A stretch of DNA of 58,906 nucleotides from CAWEHT01 sp963808455. Its GTDB lineage: Bacteria; Chloroflexota; Anaerolineae; CG2-30-64-16. A program made the position numbers and the translations under genes. The stretch is taken from positions 1 through 58,906 of the forward strand of contig CAWEHT010000216.1 of NCBI GenBank assembly GCA_963808455.1, given 5' to 3'. Shown here piece after piece: positions 25,670 to 36,205 of this stretch. Under the pieces are notes generated by a model that had not been told where the DNA came from, searched no databases, and was given only the letters and a program-made list of their open reading frames with translations. Positions within the stretch are counted from its first letter, which is position 1; every line of letters starts with the position of its first letter.

Positions 25670-28600
25670 GCCATGGTTCAGCAAGAGACGGCACAAGAGC
25701 AGACGCGGCATACTCGACGACACGGCCGGACTGGACAAGGTCCGTGCCCAGGCGCATGAAGCCGCAGCCCTTGGGGCAGCCGCGCCAGGATGGGGTGCGC
25801 AGCCGTGGCTACTGGCGGGCTTGAAGGCGCAGGAGACGTTCCTGCAGGCCACGGTGGTGTTCTTTCAAGACATCTCCGGGCAACAAACTCTCTCCCCTGC
25901 TGCCGAGTGGATGCTGGATAACTTTTACCTCGCCCGGCAGTCGTTGCGCCAGGTCCGCGAGGACATGCCGAAAGGCTTCTACCGCCAGCTACCCAAGCTG
26001 GCCGCCGGCCCACTGGCCGGCTATCCCCGCATCTACGATGTCGCGCAGCAGCTCGTGGCAAACAGCGGCGCCCGCCTGGACATGGAACAGGTGCAGCACT
26101 TTGTCTGGCTTTATCAAGACAGCAGGCCGCTGACCACTGGCGAGCTGTGGGCTTTGCCGGTCATGTTGCGCCTGAGCATCCTGACTGCCCTGGCCAAAGC
26201 AGCCGCGCAGATCACCAAGCTGGCGCAGCAGGGCGAGCCTCCTTCCTTGCCTTTGTCTGGAACCCTGACCGGCGATGAGATCGTGGCCAACTGCTTCACC
26301 AGCCTGCGCACCATCGGCACACAAGACTGGCGCTATTTCTTCGAGAGCGTGAGTCGCGTGGAGCAGATCCTGCGCGACGATCCGGCCGCGGTCTACCCCG
26401 GCATGGACCGTGCCACGCGCGACCGAGTATCGCCGTGTGGTCGAGAAACTGGCCCTGGCGACCGGCCAGAGCGAGCTGGAAGTAGCGCGGCTGGCGAACG
26501 CCCTGGCTCAGGCAGCCTGGATTGGCCCGCCCGCCCCGCTCGTGCCCGTCGACGGCAAGGGCCAGAACAGATGGCGACGCGTGGCCGGGTCTGGACATGC
26601 CCCCGGCCGCACACGTAGGCTACTACCTGCTGGACGATGGCCGGCGTGGCGCTCGAGGGCCGGCTGGGCTATCGGCCCACGCCGTTAGCAAGCCTGGCGC
26701 GCTGGGCACTCAGGCACCCCGCCGTCGTCTATCTGGGTCCAATCGCAGTATTGGCGTTGCTGATGCTGGTCGCAGCTGCGGCCCATGTCGCCGCCCTGGA
26801 TGGCCCGGCGTTATTGGCGATTCTGGCTGTTGCGCTCGTTTTCCTGCCGGCACTGGCCGCATCGGTGGCCCTGGTCGATTGGGCGGTCACCCTGGCCTTA
26901 CCACCCCGGATTCTGCCCAAGCTCGATCTCTCAGCGGAACAAGGTGCCCACGGGATACCCGGCTCATGCCGGACATTGGTGGTAGTGCCGGCGCTGCTGA
27001 GCAACGCCCAGGAGGTAGCCTCGCTGGTGCAGCAGATCGAGCAGCACTATCTGCGCAACCCCGACCCGAACCTTTACTTCGCGCTCCTGACTGACTTCGG
27101 GGACGCCGACGAGCAGCATATGCCCGGCGACGCAGCCCTGCTCGAGCAGGCTCGTGCGGGCATCGGAGGGCTCAATACCCGTTATAGCGGCGACACAGAC
27201 GCGCACGGTGGGCTGTTTTGCATATTCCATCGTGAGCGACGCTGGAACGCGCAAGAGGGGCGCTGGATCGGTTGGGAGCGCAAACGCGGCAAACTCCACG
27301 AGCTGAACCGCTGGCTACGGGGCGCGACAGACACGTCGATCATCTCTTCGATCGGCCAGGCCGCCCAGCTGCGCCTGGTGAAATATGTCATCACACTGGA
27401 TGCCGACACGATCCTGGGCCGCGACAGCGCCCGGCAGCTGATCGGCACCCTGGCTCATCCGCTGAACCACGCGCAGGCCGATCCGCGTACCGGCCGGGTG
27501 GTGCACGGCTATGGCCTGTTGCAGCCGCGTACCGAGATCGTGCCCGCCAGCGCCAACTACTCACGCTTCAGCCGCATCTTCGCAGGCGATATCGGGCTTG
27601 ACCTCTACACCCACGCCGTGTCCAACGTCTACCAGGACCTCTTCGGCAGCGGCATCTATGTGGGCAAAGGCATCTACGATGTCAACGCCTTCGAGAACAG
27701 CCTGGCCGGTCGCGTGCCTGAGAATACCCTGCTCAGCCATGATCTGTTCGAAGGCATCCATGGGCGGGTGGGGTTGGTGACCGACATCGTCTTGTACGAA
27801 GAATACCCGCCGTCCTACCTGACCTACGTGCGGCGGCAGCGCCGCTGGACACGCGGCGACTGGCAGCTGTTGCCCTGGTTGCTGCCCGCGCACGTCCGCA
27901 CACGGCACGGGCCGGCGGCAGATCACGGCCGGCTTCGGCGTCATCGATACCTGGAAGCTGCTGGACAACCTGCGTCGCAGCTTGCTGCCGCCTGCCTTGC
28001 TCCTGTTGCTCATTGCCGGCTGGCTGGGCCTGCCAGGCGCGGCCTGGGTCTGGACCGCGGCCGCGCTGCTGGCCCTGGCGATCCCGGCGCTGCTCGGCGG
28101 CATGACCCCTATCGCGACCGGCCGGGCCGGCACGCGCTGGCGGCAGTCGGTGCGGTCGCTCAAGGATGGCGGGTTGCGCTGGCTGCTGGCCGTGGTTTTT
28201 CTGCCCTTTGAAGCCGCCCAGATGCTCAGCGCCGTGGCTACCACCCTGGCGCGGGTGCTGATCACTCACCAGCGCCTGTTGGAGTGGACGACCGCCGCCA
28301 AGGCCGCCCGACGCGAGGGCAAGGCCGGCAGCCGCAAGCGGACCTGGGCTGAAATGGCCGGCGCGCCGTTCGTGGCCATGGCCTGTATGCTGCTGCTGGC
28401 TGCCTTGCAGCCGGGGCGCCTGCCGTTCTTGCTGCCGCTGCTGATGGCCTGGGCTCTGGCGCCCGAGCTCGCTTATCGCATCAGCCAACCCCTGCGCCAG
28501 ACACCCAGGCCCCTCACGGCAGAGCAACACGCTGCCCTGCGCAGCCTGGCTCGACGCACCTGGCTCTTCTTCGAAGACTTCGTGGGCCCGAACGATCACT

Positions 28601-31600
28601 GGCTGCCCCCGGACCACTTTCAAGAGTCGCCACGCGGCACCGTGGCCCCGTATACTTCTCCCACCAATATCGGTCTCCTGCTGCTCTCCACGCTATCCGC
28701 CTACGACCTGGGCTACATCGGCCTCACTGCCCTAGTGGCCCGCCTGAGCTCAACCTTTGAGAGCCTGGCGCGCCTGGAACGCTTCCGGGGGCACTTCCTG
28801 AACTGGTACGATACCCGCAGCCTGGAGCCATTGTTGCCGCGTTATGTTTCGACGGTCAACAGCGGCAATCTTGGCGCTTGCCTGTGCATCCTCGGCCAGG
28901 CCTGCCAGCACATCGCGAGCACGCCGGTGCTGCGCTGGCAACGCTGGGAGGGGATCGCCGATACCTTCACCCTGCTGGACGATTTCGTGCGTGATCTGGA
29001 AACGGCGAAGAATATCTCGGCGGCCGGGGAGCTGCGGGCGTTGGCCAGGGAGTTGCGTGAGCACGTGCTGGGTGTCAAAGCCGCCCCGGAGGCCTGGCTG
29101 CCGGCGCTGGACTATGTAGCCGGTGAAGGGCGGCAGCGCCTGGAAGCGCTGCTGACGCGCCTGGTGGAGCAAAACGCGGCGACCCTGGGCACTGCGGCGC
29201 TGGGTGGCCTCCGCATCGCAGCCGGTCGCATCAGCGACCAGTTCGTCACGTTCCGGCGCTACATCGACATGCTCTTGCCGGGGCTGTTGCTGTTTGGCCG
29301 GCCCCCACAACTATTCCGCAACACGGGCACACTGATCGAGCTGGACGATTCTTACCGCGCCCTGGTCGCCGCGCTGCCTGCCAATCAGACGCTCGACCAA
29401 ACGCCGGGGAGGTGCGCGGCCGCCCGCATCGCCCTGGCGCAACTGCAAGAGGCGCTGGGCCGGCTATCTCCTGAGTCAGCCAGCGCACCCCAGCTCGACG
29501 AGGCTCGGGCCTGGTGTCGAACCTTTGGCGAGAAGCTGGCCACTGCCGAGATCCTGGCTGAGGACCTGCTGGCCGGATTGCGCGACATCGACCGCCTGGC
29601 CGAAGCCTATTTCCAGGAAATGGATTTCGCTTTCCTGTTCGATCCGCAGCGGCAGGTGTTCCACATCGGGTACAATGCGACCGCCGGCAAGCTGGACGGC
29701 AATTTCTACGACTTGCTGGCCTCCGAAGCGCGCATCGCCAGCCTGGTGGCGCTGGCGAAACATGAGGTGCCGCGCAGCCATTGGCTGCACCTGGGCCGGC
29801 CGATCACCCGGGTCGACGGCACGCGGGCGCTGCTCTCCTGGAGCGCGACCATGTTCGAATACCTGATGCCGAGCCTCTTCATGCGCAGCTACAGGGGCAC
29901 GTTGCTGCACGAAAGCGCCATGGCTGCAGTCAGAGCTGCAGATCGCCTATGCCCGGCGTAAGGGCGTGCCCTGGGGCATCTCCGAGTCGGGTTACTATGC
30001 CTTCGATCCCACGATGAACTACCAGTACCGCGCCTTCGGTGTACCGGGGCTGGGCTTCAAGCGCAACCTGGCCGAGGATCTGGTCGTCACACCTTACGCC
30101 TCGCTGCTCGCCCTGCCCTTCGAGCCGCAGGCCGTCGCCCAGAATCTCAAACGCCTCGAAGGGCTTGGGGCGCTTGGCGTGTATGGCCTCTACGAGGCGC
30201 TCGACTTTACGCCTTCCCGCCTGCCGCTCGGCCAGGAACGCGCCCTGGTGCAGGAATACATGGCACACCACCAGGGCATGATCCTGGTGGCTCTCGACAA
30301 CTACCTGTCAGCGCTCTCTTCGGGGCAGGACGGGTTGATGATCCGGCGTTTTGAATCTGACCCACGTCTGCAAAGTGTGGACCTGTTGCTGCAAGAGCGC
30401 GTGCCGGCGGACGTTCCCCTCGAGTACCCTCAGCCGGGTGACCTGGTGCTCACCCGGCGCTCTGTGCCGCCGGTCATCGCCTTGCCCTGGGCCGTGCCGG
30501 CTCAAGGCGCGCCCGCGCCGCACGTCCACTACCTTTCGAATGGGCATTACAGCCTGCTGATTACCGCCAGTGGCGGCGGGGTCAGTCGTTGGGGCGATTT
30601 GGACCTGACCCGCTGGCGCGCCGATACCACGCTTGACGATTGGGGAACCTGGCTCTACGTGCAGGACCGCGACAGCGGGGCGTTATGGTCCGCCGCTTAC
30701 CAACCCACCGGCGCGCGGCCGTCTGCCAGCGACGTCCGTTTTTATGCGCATAAGGCCGAATTCCGGCGCACCGATGACGAGGTCGCGCTGACGATGGAGA
30801 TCGCCGTCGCCCCCGATGATGACGTCGAGATCCGGCGCATCACGCTGCACAATCAGGGTCAGCGCCCGCGCCGGCTGGCGCTGACCAGCTACGGCGAGGT
30901 TGTCATGGCCGCGCCGCCGGCCGATCAACGCCACGCAGCCTTCAACAAGCTCTTCATCGAGAGCGAGTATCTTCCCGAGCTCAGTGCGCTGCTGTTCCGT
31001 CGCCGGCCGCGGGCCGAGAGCGAGGCCCCGGTCTTTCTAGCGCATCTGGCGCTCGGAGCCGGCGACAGGCGGGCGCCGGCGGGCGGCCACCAGACAGGAC
31101 GCGCGCGACCGGCAACAGCATGTATGAGAGCGACCGGCGCGCTTCCTGGGTTTGGGCCAGGGTGGGGTTCGCTCCCCGGCGGCGCTGCTGCCCCGCACAG
31201 ACCAGGGGGCCCCCGGCGGGCTAAGCGGCACAGTGGGAGCCACGCTCGACCCGATCATGTCTCTGCAGCAGCGGTGTCAACCTGCAACCGGGCCAGACCG
31301 TGCAACTGGCATTCCTGACCCTGGCCGCCGACTCACGCGCGAAGTTGCTGGAGGTAGCCGGACGTTACCAGGGCTGGCAGGCCATCGAACACGCCATAGG
31401 CCAGGCTCGCTCGTGGGCCGAGCTGGAGTTGCGCCAGTCGAGCCTATCTACCGTAGAGCTGGAGCGCATCCAGACGCTGCTATCCGCTCTGCTCTACCCC
31501 CAGCCGGCGCTGCGCGCCGCATCCGCCACGCTGGCAGCCAACACCCGCGGCCAGCCCGGCCTGTGGGCTTATGGCATCTCGGCGATTATCCGATCCTGCT

Positions 31601-34432
31601 GGTGCGCATCGCCACAGAAGAAGGTTTGCCGGTCATCCAAGAACTGCTGCAGGCGCAGGCTTACTGGCGCAAGCGCGGCTTGAAGATCGACCTCGTGATC
31701 CTGGACCAGCAGCAGGCCGGCTACAACGACGACTTGCGCGACCAGATCGATCGCTTGCTGACCCTGGCCCACAGCGATATCTGGCTCAACCAGCACGGCG
31801 GGATCTTCATCCTGAACCCGGGTCAAACGAATGAAGCCAACCGGATCCTCCTCGAGGCGGCCGCCCGGGTGGCCCTGGAGGCCGACCAGAACGGCCTGGC
31901 CGCGCAAGTGAACGCGCCGCGTCGCCAGCCGGAGCCACTGCCGCCCTTCGCGCCCGAACGGCCTATCGTGGCGGACGACGAAAAACCTCTTCTACCCGTG
32001 GCCCGCCCGGCCGGGCTGGCCTTCGATAATGAGCTGGGCGGATTCAGTTCGGACGGCCGCGAGTACGTGCTTTACCTCGATCGGGGCCAGCAGCCACCGG
32101 CCCCCTGGGTCAACGTGGTGGCTAACGCGGAGTTTGGCTTCCTGGTGTCCGAGTCGGGCAGCGGCTACACCTGGGCGCTGAACAGCGGCGAGAACCGCCT
32201 GACCCCGTGGTCCAACGACCCGGTCACGGACCGGCCCGGCGAGGCCCTCTACCTGCGTGACGAAGAGACGGCCGAAGTCTGGTCGCCGACGCCGCAACCG
32301 TGCGGAGCCAGGGCTCCCTACCTGGTGCGGCACGGCGCAGGCTACAGCGTTTTCGAACATCATAGCCACGGGTTACGCCAACGGCTGCGCCTGTTCGTGC
32401 CTCCTGAGGCCCCGGTCAAGATCATTCAGCTGCGGCTCGAGAACGCCACGCAACGCCCCCGGCGCATCACTGCTACCTTCTATGCGGAATGGGTGCTCGG
32501 CGTCACGCGTGAAACCACCGCCCAGTTTGTCATACCCGAGTTCGATGACGGCAGCCAGGCGCTGCTGGTGCGCAACGTCTGGCAGCCTGAGTTCGGTGGG
32601 CGAGTCGCCTTTGCCGCCGCCAGCAAGCGCCTCCACGGCCTGACTGCAGATCGCAGCGAATTCCTGGGGCGGCTGGGCAGCCTGGCACAACCTGCGGCGT
32701 TGGGCCGCATCGGCCTGAGCAGCAGGGTCCAGGCCGGCCTCGACCCTTGTGCCGCGCTGCAACTGCACATCGACTTGCCGCCGGGAGGCAGCGAAGAAGT
32801 GTGGTTCCTGTTGGGCCAGGGTGCCGACCGCGCCGAAGCGGTGGCACTGGCCACGCGCTTCCAGGACCCGGACCAGGTCCAGCGTGCCTGGCAGGCCGCC
32901 AATGACCTTTGGGACCATCTGCTCGGTGCGGTGCAGGTCCACACCCCGGATCCCGCCATGGACCTGCTGCTGAATCGCTGGCTGCTGTACCAGAGCCTGT
33001 CGTGCCGGATCTGGGGCCGGTCGGCCTTCTATCAACCCAGCGGCGCATTTGGCTTCCGCGACCAGCTGCAGGATGTCATGGCGTTGGTCCACGCCGCGCC
33101 CGAGCTGGCGCGCCGGCACATCCTGGTAGCAGCCGGGCGCCAGTTCGAGGCGGGCGATGTGCTCCACTGGTGGCACCCCCCTTCAGGCCGCGGGGTGCGG
33201 ACACGCTGCTCAGATGACCTGCTGTGGCTGCCCTTCGTCACTGCTCATTACGTCGAAGCCACCGGCGACGAAACCATCCTGGACGAGCGGATGCCGTTCT
33301 TGCAGGCCGTCCCGTTGGCTACCGGCGAGGAGGATCGTTACGGCGAGTATGGGGCCGCCGAGAGAAGTGCCACCCTATACGAGCATTGTCGCCGGGCACT
33401 CGAACGAGGCACGACGGCCGGCGGCCACGGTCTGCCCCTGATGGGCAGCGGCGATTGGAACGACGGCATGAACCGGGTGGGCGCCGGGGGCCGCGGGGAG
33501 AGCGTCTGGCTGGGCTGGTTCCTGCATGCCACGCTGTCGCGGTTCGCCGCGATCTGCGAGCGCCGCGCCGATGCCGGCCAGGCCGCCGCCTATCGACAGC
33601 GAGCGGAGGCGTTGAGGCAGGCGCTGGAGCGAAACGGCTGGGACGGCGGCTGGTACCTGCGCGCCTTCTACGACGACGGCACACCCCTCGGCTCGGCCCA
33701 GGACGCCGAGTGCCGGATCGACAGCCTCGCCCAATCGTGGGCGGTGTTATCGCGGGCGGGTGAGCCGGGCCGCGCCGTGCAAGCCATGGATGCAGTGCAG
33801 CGTCTCCTGGTGCGACCCGATGACCACCTGGTCTTGCTCTTCACGCCGCCACTCGACAAGACCCCGCGCGATCCGGGCTACATCAAAGGCTACCTGCCCG
33901 GCATCCGCAGAACGGCGGCCAGTACACGCACGCAGCGCTGTGGAGCGCCTGGGCCTTTGCCGAGCTGGGGCAGCCTGAGACGGCAGAGGGGGTCTTCCGG
34001 CTGCTCAACCCAATCTACCATACGGACACGCGTGCCAAGGTGGAGCAGTACAAAGTCGAGCCTTACGTGATAGCCGGCGATGTTTACGGCATGGCACCGC
34101 ATACCGGGAGGGGCGGCTGGACCTGGTACACCGGCTCGGCTGCCTGGATGTACCGGTTAGGGCTGGAAGGCATCCTGGGGCTGCATCGCGCCGGCGCCGG
34201 CCTGGTGATCGAGCCGCATATCCCTGCCGGCTGGCCGGGATACGATGTCACCTATCGATACGGCCGGGCGACCTACCGTATTTGTGTGCACAACGACGCG
34301 CCTGCGGGCGGGGATGCTGCACCCGGTATCACACTCGATGGCACGCCCATACCGGGCAATCTGTTGGCGCTGCGCGATGATGGCGAGACGCACCAGGTAC
34401 AGATCGCCCTGAGGGGGAGCGGCGCTCAGTAG
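25656..34432 (+). CDS. ndvB: Cyclic beta-1,2-glucan synthase (GT84-GH94), many frameshifts
   Basis: About 8.8 kb reading as one giant NdvB/Cgs-type protein of about 2900 residues, the usual length. It would polymerise UDP-glucose into cyclic beta-1,2-glucans at the inner membrane, linked to osmotic tolerance. Order: N-terminal helical region; membrane segments near 26.7 kb; glycosyltransferase with ITLDADTILGRDSARQL and YVRRQRRWTRGDWQLLPW (27.4-27.9 kb); more membrane segments (28.0-28.5 kb); glycoamylase-like region (GVPWGISESGYYAFD, EYMAHHQGMILVALDN, 30 kb); and two GH94 parts, the last with WHPPSGRGVRTRCSDDLLWLPF and the catalytic-Asp segment GSGDWNDGMNRVG (33.2-33.5 kb). Frame changes fall near 26420, 26580, 26640, 27910, 29930, several in 31060-31290, 31580 and 33908. 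ATG 25656 overlaps uspA3. Confidence 0.88.
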
Positions 34433-34465
34433 ATCTCATACGCTAAACGCCATACAGCAAAAAGC

Positions 34466-34494
34466 AAGGGCCGCCGCGAGAAGCGGCCCTTTTG
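34466..34494 (+). terminator. Intrinsic terminator after the glucan synthase
   Basis: GGGCCGC (34468-34474) and GCGGCCC (34483-34489) with flanking A-T pairs form a stem, followed by TTTT. It lies 35 bases after the stop and seven bases before a module A promoter. Confidence 0.8.
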
Positions 34495-34500
34495 CTGCCC

Positions 34501-34550
34501 CAAATTCTATCGTTTGCGCTGATGGCAGAGAGGCAGATTTCGGCTACGCT
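34501..34550 (+). promoter_or_regulatory. Module A promoter before glsB1
   Basis: A 26-bp box at 34501-34526 (CAAA-N2-CTATCG-N2-TGCGCTGATGGC), 18 bases, then TACGCT at 34545-34550. The gene starts 98 bases on. Five copies in this window share the layout and spacing exactly. Confidence 0.7.
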
Positions 34551-34648
34551 ACTGATCAGGAAAAGAGGGTTCATCCAGGCCCCCAACGGGACAATCAGCC
34601 TCCCATAGCAGGTCTGGAACTGGCCTCGTAAGAAAGAAGGGTAGAACA

Positions 34649-34918
34649 ATGGGTCTCCTTGCTTGGATCGTCGTTGGGTTGGTAGCCGGCTGGTTGGCCA
34701 GCCAGGTGATGCGCGGTGGTGGCTACGGTCTCATCGGTGATGTCATCGTGGGCGCCTTGGGAGCATTGTTGGGTGGCTTCCTGGCCTCAACGTTCTTACA
34801 CATACCGGACGCGGTAAGCGGGATCAATGTCACGACTATCATCGTGGCCTTCGCCGGCGCAGTGATTCTGCTCGGCATCCTGCGGGCTATGTCTCCTGCC
34901 CGCCGCAGGGTGTTCTAA
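34649..34918 (+). CDS. GlsB/YeaQ/YmgE-family membrane protein 1
   Basis: An 89-residue member of the Transgly_assoc family: MGLLAWIVVGLVAGWLASQVM, then a Gly-rich turn (RGGGYGLIGDVIVGALGALLGG) and a last hydrophobic stretch (TTIIVAFAGAVILLGILRAM). Three short membrane segments are expected. Homologues such as YeaQ and GlsB are linked to acid or general stress, mechanism unknown. AAGAAGGG precedes the ATG. It is under a module A promoter and next to a LEA-like gene and a second copy, glsB2. Confidence 0.92.
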   Translation: MGLLAWIVVGLVAGWLASQVMRGGGYGLIGDVIVGALGALLGGFLASTFLHIPDAVSGINVTTIIVAFAGAVILLGILRAMSPARRRVF

Positions 34919-34982
34919 GATCGAGCGAAGCCGGACAGCCCGCGCGTAGCGATGCGCCATTTCACCAACCTGGAGGGATATG

Positions 34983-35186
34983 ATGTCAAGCAACAAACAG
35001 AGGGCCAAAGATGCGGTCCATGACATGAAGAACACTATGAAGGACGCCGCTCACGACGTGAAGAACAGGGCGAAGGATGCCGCTCACGACGCGAAGAACG
35101 ACGTCAAGGATGCCGCTCACGATGCGAAGAACGATGCCAAGGACTCCGCTCGCGAGGCCCAGCGCACGAAAGCGGCCAAGAAATAG
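34983..35186 (+). CDS. LEA-like protein with 11-residue repeats
   Basis: A 67-residue, very hydrophilic protein made of 11-residue units close to KDAAHDAKNDV (starting about residues 8, 19, 30, 41, 52). This is the pattern of group 3 late embryogenesis abundant proteins and of some CsbD/YtxH-region stress proteins: unfolded in water, amphipathic helix on drying or near membranes. No signal peptide. GGAGGG at 34972-34977 fits ATG 34983 better than the ATG just before it. It lies between glsB1 and glsB2 and is probably co-expressed with glsB1. Confidence 0.75.
   Translation: MSSNKQRAKDAVHDMKNTMKDAAHDVKNRAKDAAHDAKNDVKDAAHDAKNDAKDSAREAQRTKAAKK
35037..35160 (+). repeat. 33-bp tandem repeats inside the LEA-like gene
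   Basis: About four units of 33 bp, each starting AAGGAYGCCGCTCACGAYG or a close variant, encode the 11-residue units. The array is prone to slippage in steps of whole units, keeping the frame. Confidence 0.75.
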
Positions 35187-35214
35187 CCATTCTTCTGCAA
35201 GGAACGGTGGCAGG

Positions 35215-35244
35215 GAGGCGGCAGAGCGAGCGTTCTGCCGCCTC
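35215..35244 (+). terminator. Hairpin between the LEA-like gene and glsB2
   Basis: GAGGCGGCAGA (35215-35225) pairs perfectly with 35234-35244 around an 8-nt loop. No T-run; 11 bp of GC-rich stem. The glsB2 ribosome site follows within 20 bases, so it could also act as a leader structure on that gene. Confidence 0.6.
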
Positions 35245-35261
35245 GAGGGAAGGGTAAGATC

Positions 35262-35534
35262 ATGGGTATTCTCGCTTGGATCGTGGTTGGGTTGATCGCC
35301 GGTTGGTTGGCCAGCCAGGTCATGCGCGGTGGTGGCTACGGCCTCATCGGCGACATCATCGTGGGCGCGGTAGGTGCTGTGATCGGGGGCTTCCTGGCCT
35401 CAACATTCTTGCACATGCCGGACGCAGTAAACGGGATCAACGTCACCAGCATCATCGTGGCCTTCGTCGGCGCGGTGATCCTGGTTGGCATCCTGCGGGC
35501 TATTGCTCCCGCCCGGCGCCGCAGGCTGTTCTAG
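35262..35534 (+). CDS. GlsB/YeaQ/YmgE-family membrane protein 2
   Basis: A 90-residue near-copy of glsB1: MGILAWIVVGLIAGWLASQVM, YGLIGDIIVGAVGAVIGGFL, NVTSIIVAFVGAVILVGIL, and a basic end PARRRRLF. Same predicted three-segment membrane topology and presumed stress role. GGAAGGG precedes the ATG. No module A box lies directly upstream, so it probably depends on the promoter of glsB1 or on a weak one after the hairpin at 35215-35244. Confidence 0.92.
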   Translation: MGILAWIVVGLIAGWLASQVMRGGGYGLIGDIIVGAVGAVIGGFLASTFLHMPDAVNGINVTSIIVAFVGAVILVGILRAIAPARRRRLF

Positions 35535-35652
35535 GAGCGAATAGAATTGATGCCTCTGCCTTTCTGCTCAAGGGCTGTCCTATGTGGGTGAGCTTTCATC
35601 GGTCCGTATATCCGGGACGTGCTGACCGAGGGCGCTCCGGCAGGAGGCAACT

Positions 35653-36009
35653 ATGATGGTCGGTATCTGGATCCGGAAGGCGACCGGGGTCATGTGGCCC
35701 ATGGCCCTGGTGCGCGTGCTTTTCTGGCTGGCGCTCTGCTTGCTGATCGGGGCACTTTTGCCGGCGGCAGTTGCGGCGCTGGGCAACGAGGGTCCCTCGC
35801 GGCATGTGGGCATAACAGCCGCAGCCACGCCGGTGGTGCAATCCGCGACCTACCGGTATGCCGGCCAGCCGGACGGAACGACCGCGGTGCAACGCAGCCA
35901 GGGCAGGGGCCTCACCTGGACAATTCCTGCGCTGGCTACGCTGCTGGGCGTGGCAATACTGGCAGCCATGGTCACGCTGGGCTGGAAGGCGGCCGCGGCC
36001 GCCCCTTAA
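35653..36009 (+). CDS. Small membrane protein related to the BNR-HEAT protein N-terminus
   Basis: A 118-residue protein with a membrane segment at about 17-43 and another at about 89-112. Between them, TYRYAGQPDGTTAVQRSQG resembles TYVYRAANQPDGTARVERR in the BNR-HEAT protein at 43070-44796, also placed after an N-terminal membrane segment and a Gly/Ala stretch. It looks like a short paralogue that keeps only the signal anchor, this motif and a C-terminal anchor. AGGAGG lies five bases before ATG 35653. Function unknown. Confidence 0.6.
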   Translation: MMVGIWIRKATGVMWPMALVRVLFWLALCLLIGALLPAAVAALGNEGPSRHVGITAAATPVVQSATYRYAGQPDGTTAVQRSQGRGLTWTIPALATLLGVAILAAMVTLGWKAAAAAP

Positions 36010-36023
36010 GGGACCTCAGAACT

Positions 36024-36205
36024 ATGAAGTGGCTTATGCTATCTGTCCCTGCCTTGGCGATGACGGTCCTGGGCCTACTGGCAGCGCTGGTGCTGACGAC
36101 AATCTGGCATGAGCTGGGACATCTCGTTGTAGCCTGGCTTTTGGGTGTTCCTGTCAGGCTGCTCGCTCGGCCTGGGGCCCGCCGTCTGGCGGCGCAACCT
36201 ATAAC
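36024..36205 (+). pseudogene. Truncated HExxH membrane peptidase-like gene
   Basis: Starts 15 bases after the previous gene: a hydrophobic N-terminus (MLSVPALAMTVLGLLAALVL) followed by TIWHELGHLVVAWLLGVPV, the HExxH zinc motif in a membrane helix as in M50 (site-2-protease-like) peptidases. After about 60 residues the sequence runs into the 3' end of ftsH on the opposite strand; the frame stays open to 36617 but only as a shadow of ftsH. The remaining catalytic parts are missing, so the gene was probably cut when the ftsH segment arrived. Confidence 0.55.

Noticed and set aside
31152..31560. Start of the long 31152-34070 frame taken as an independent gene
   Set aside because: Only the part after about 31580 matches glucan synthase; the first part is out of frame with the conserved protein, so no gene starts here.
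35037..35160. 33-bp tandem array considered as a CRISPR-like array
   Set aside because: There are no variable spacers; the units are contiguous and encode an 11-residue protein repeat.
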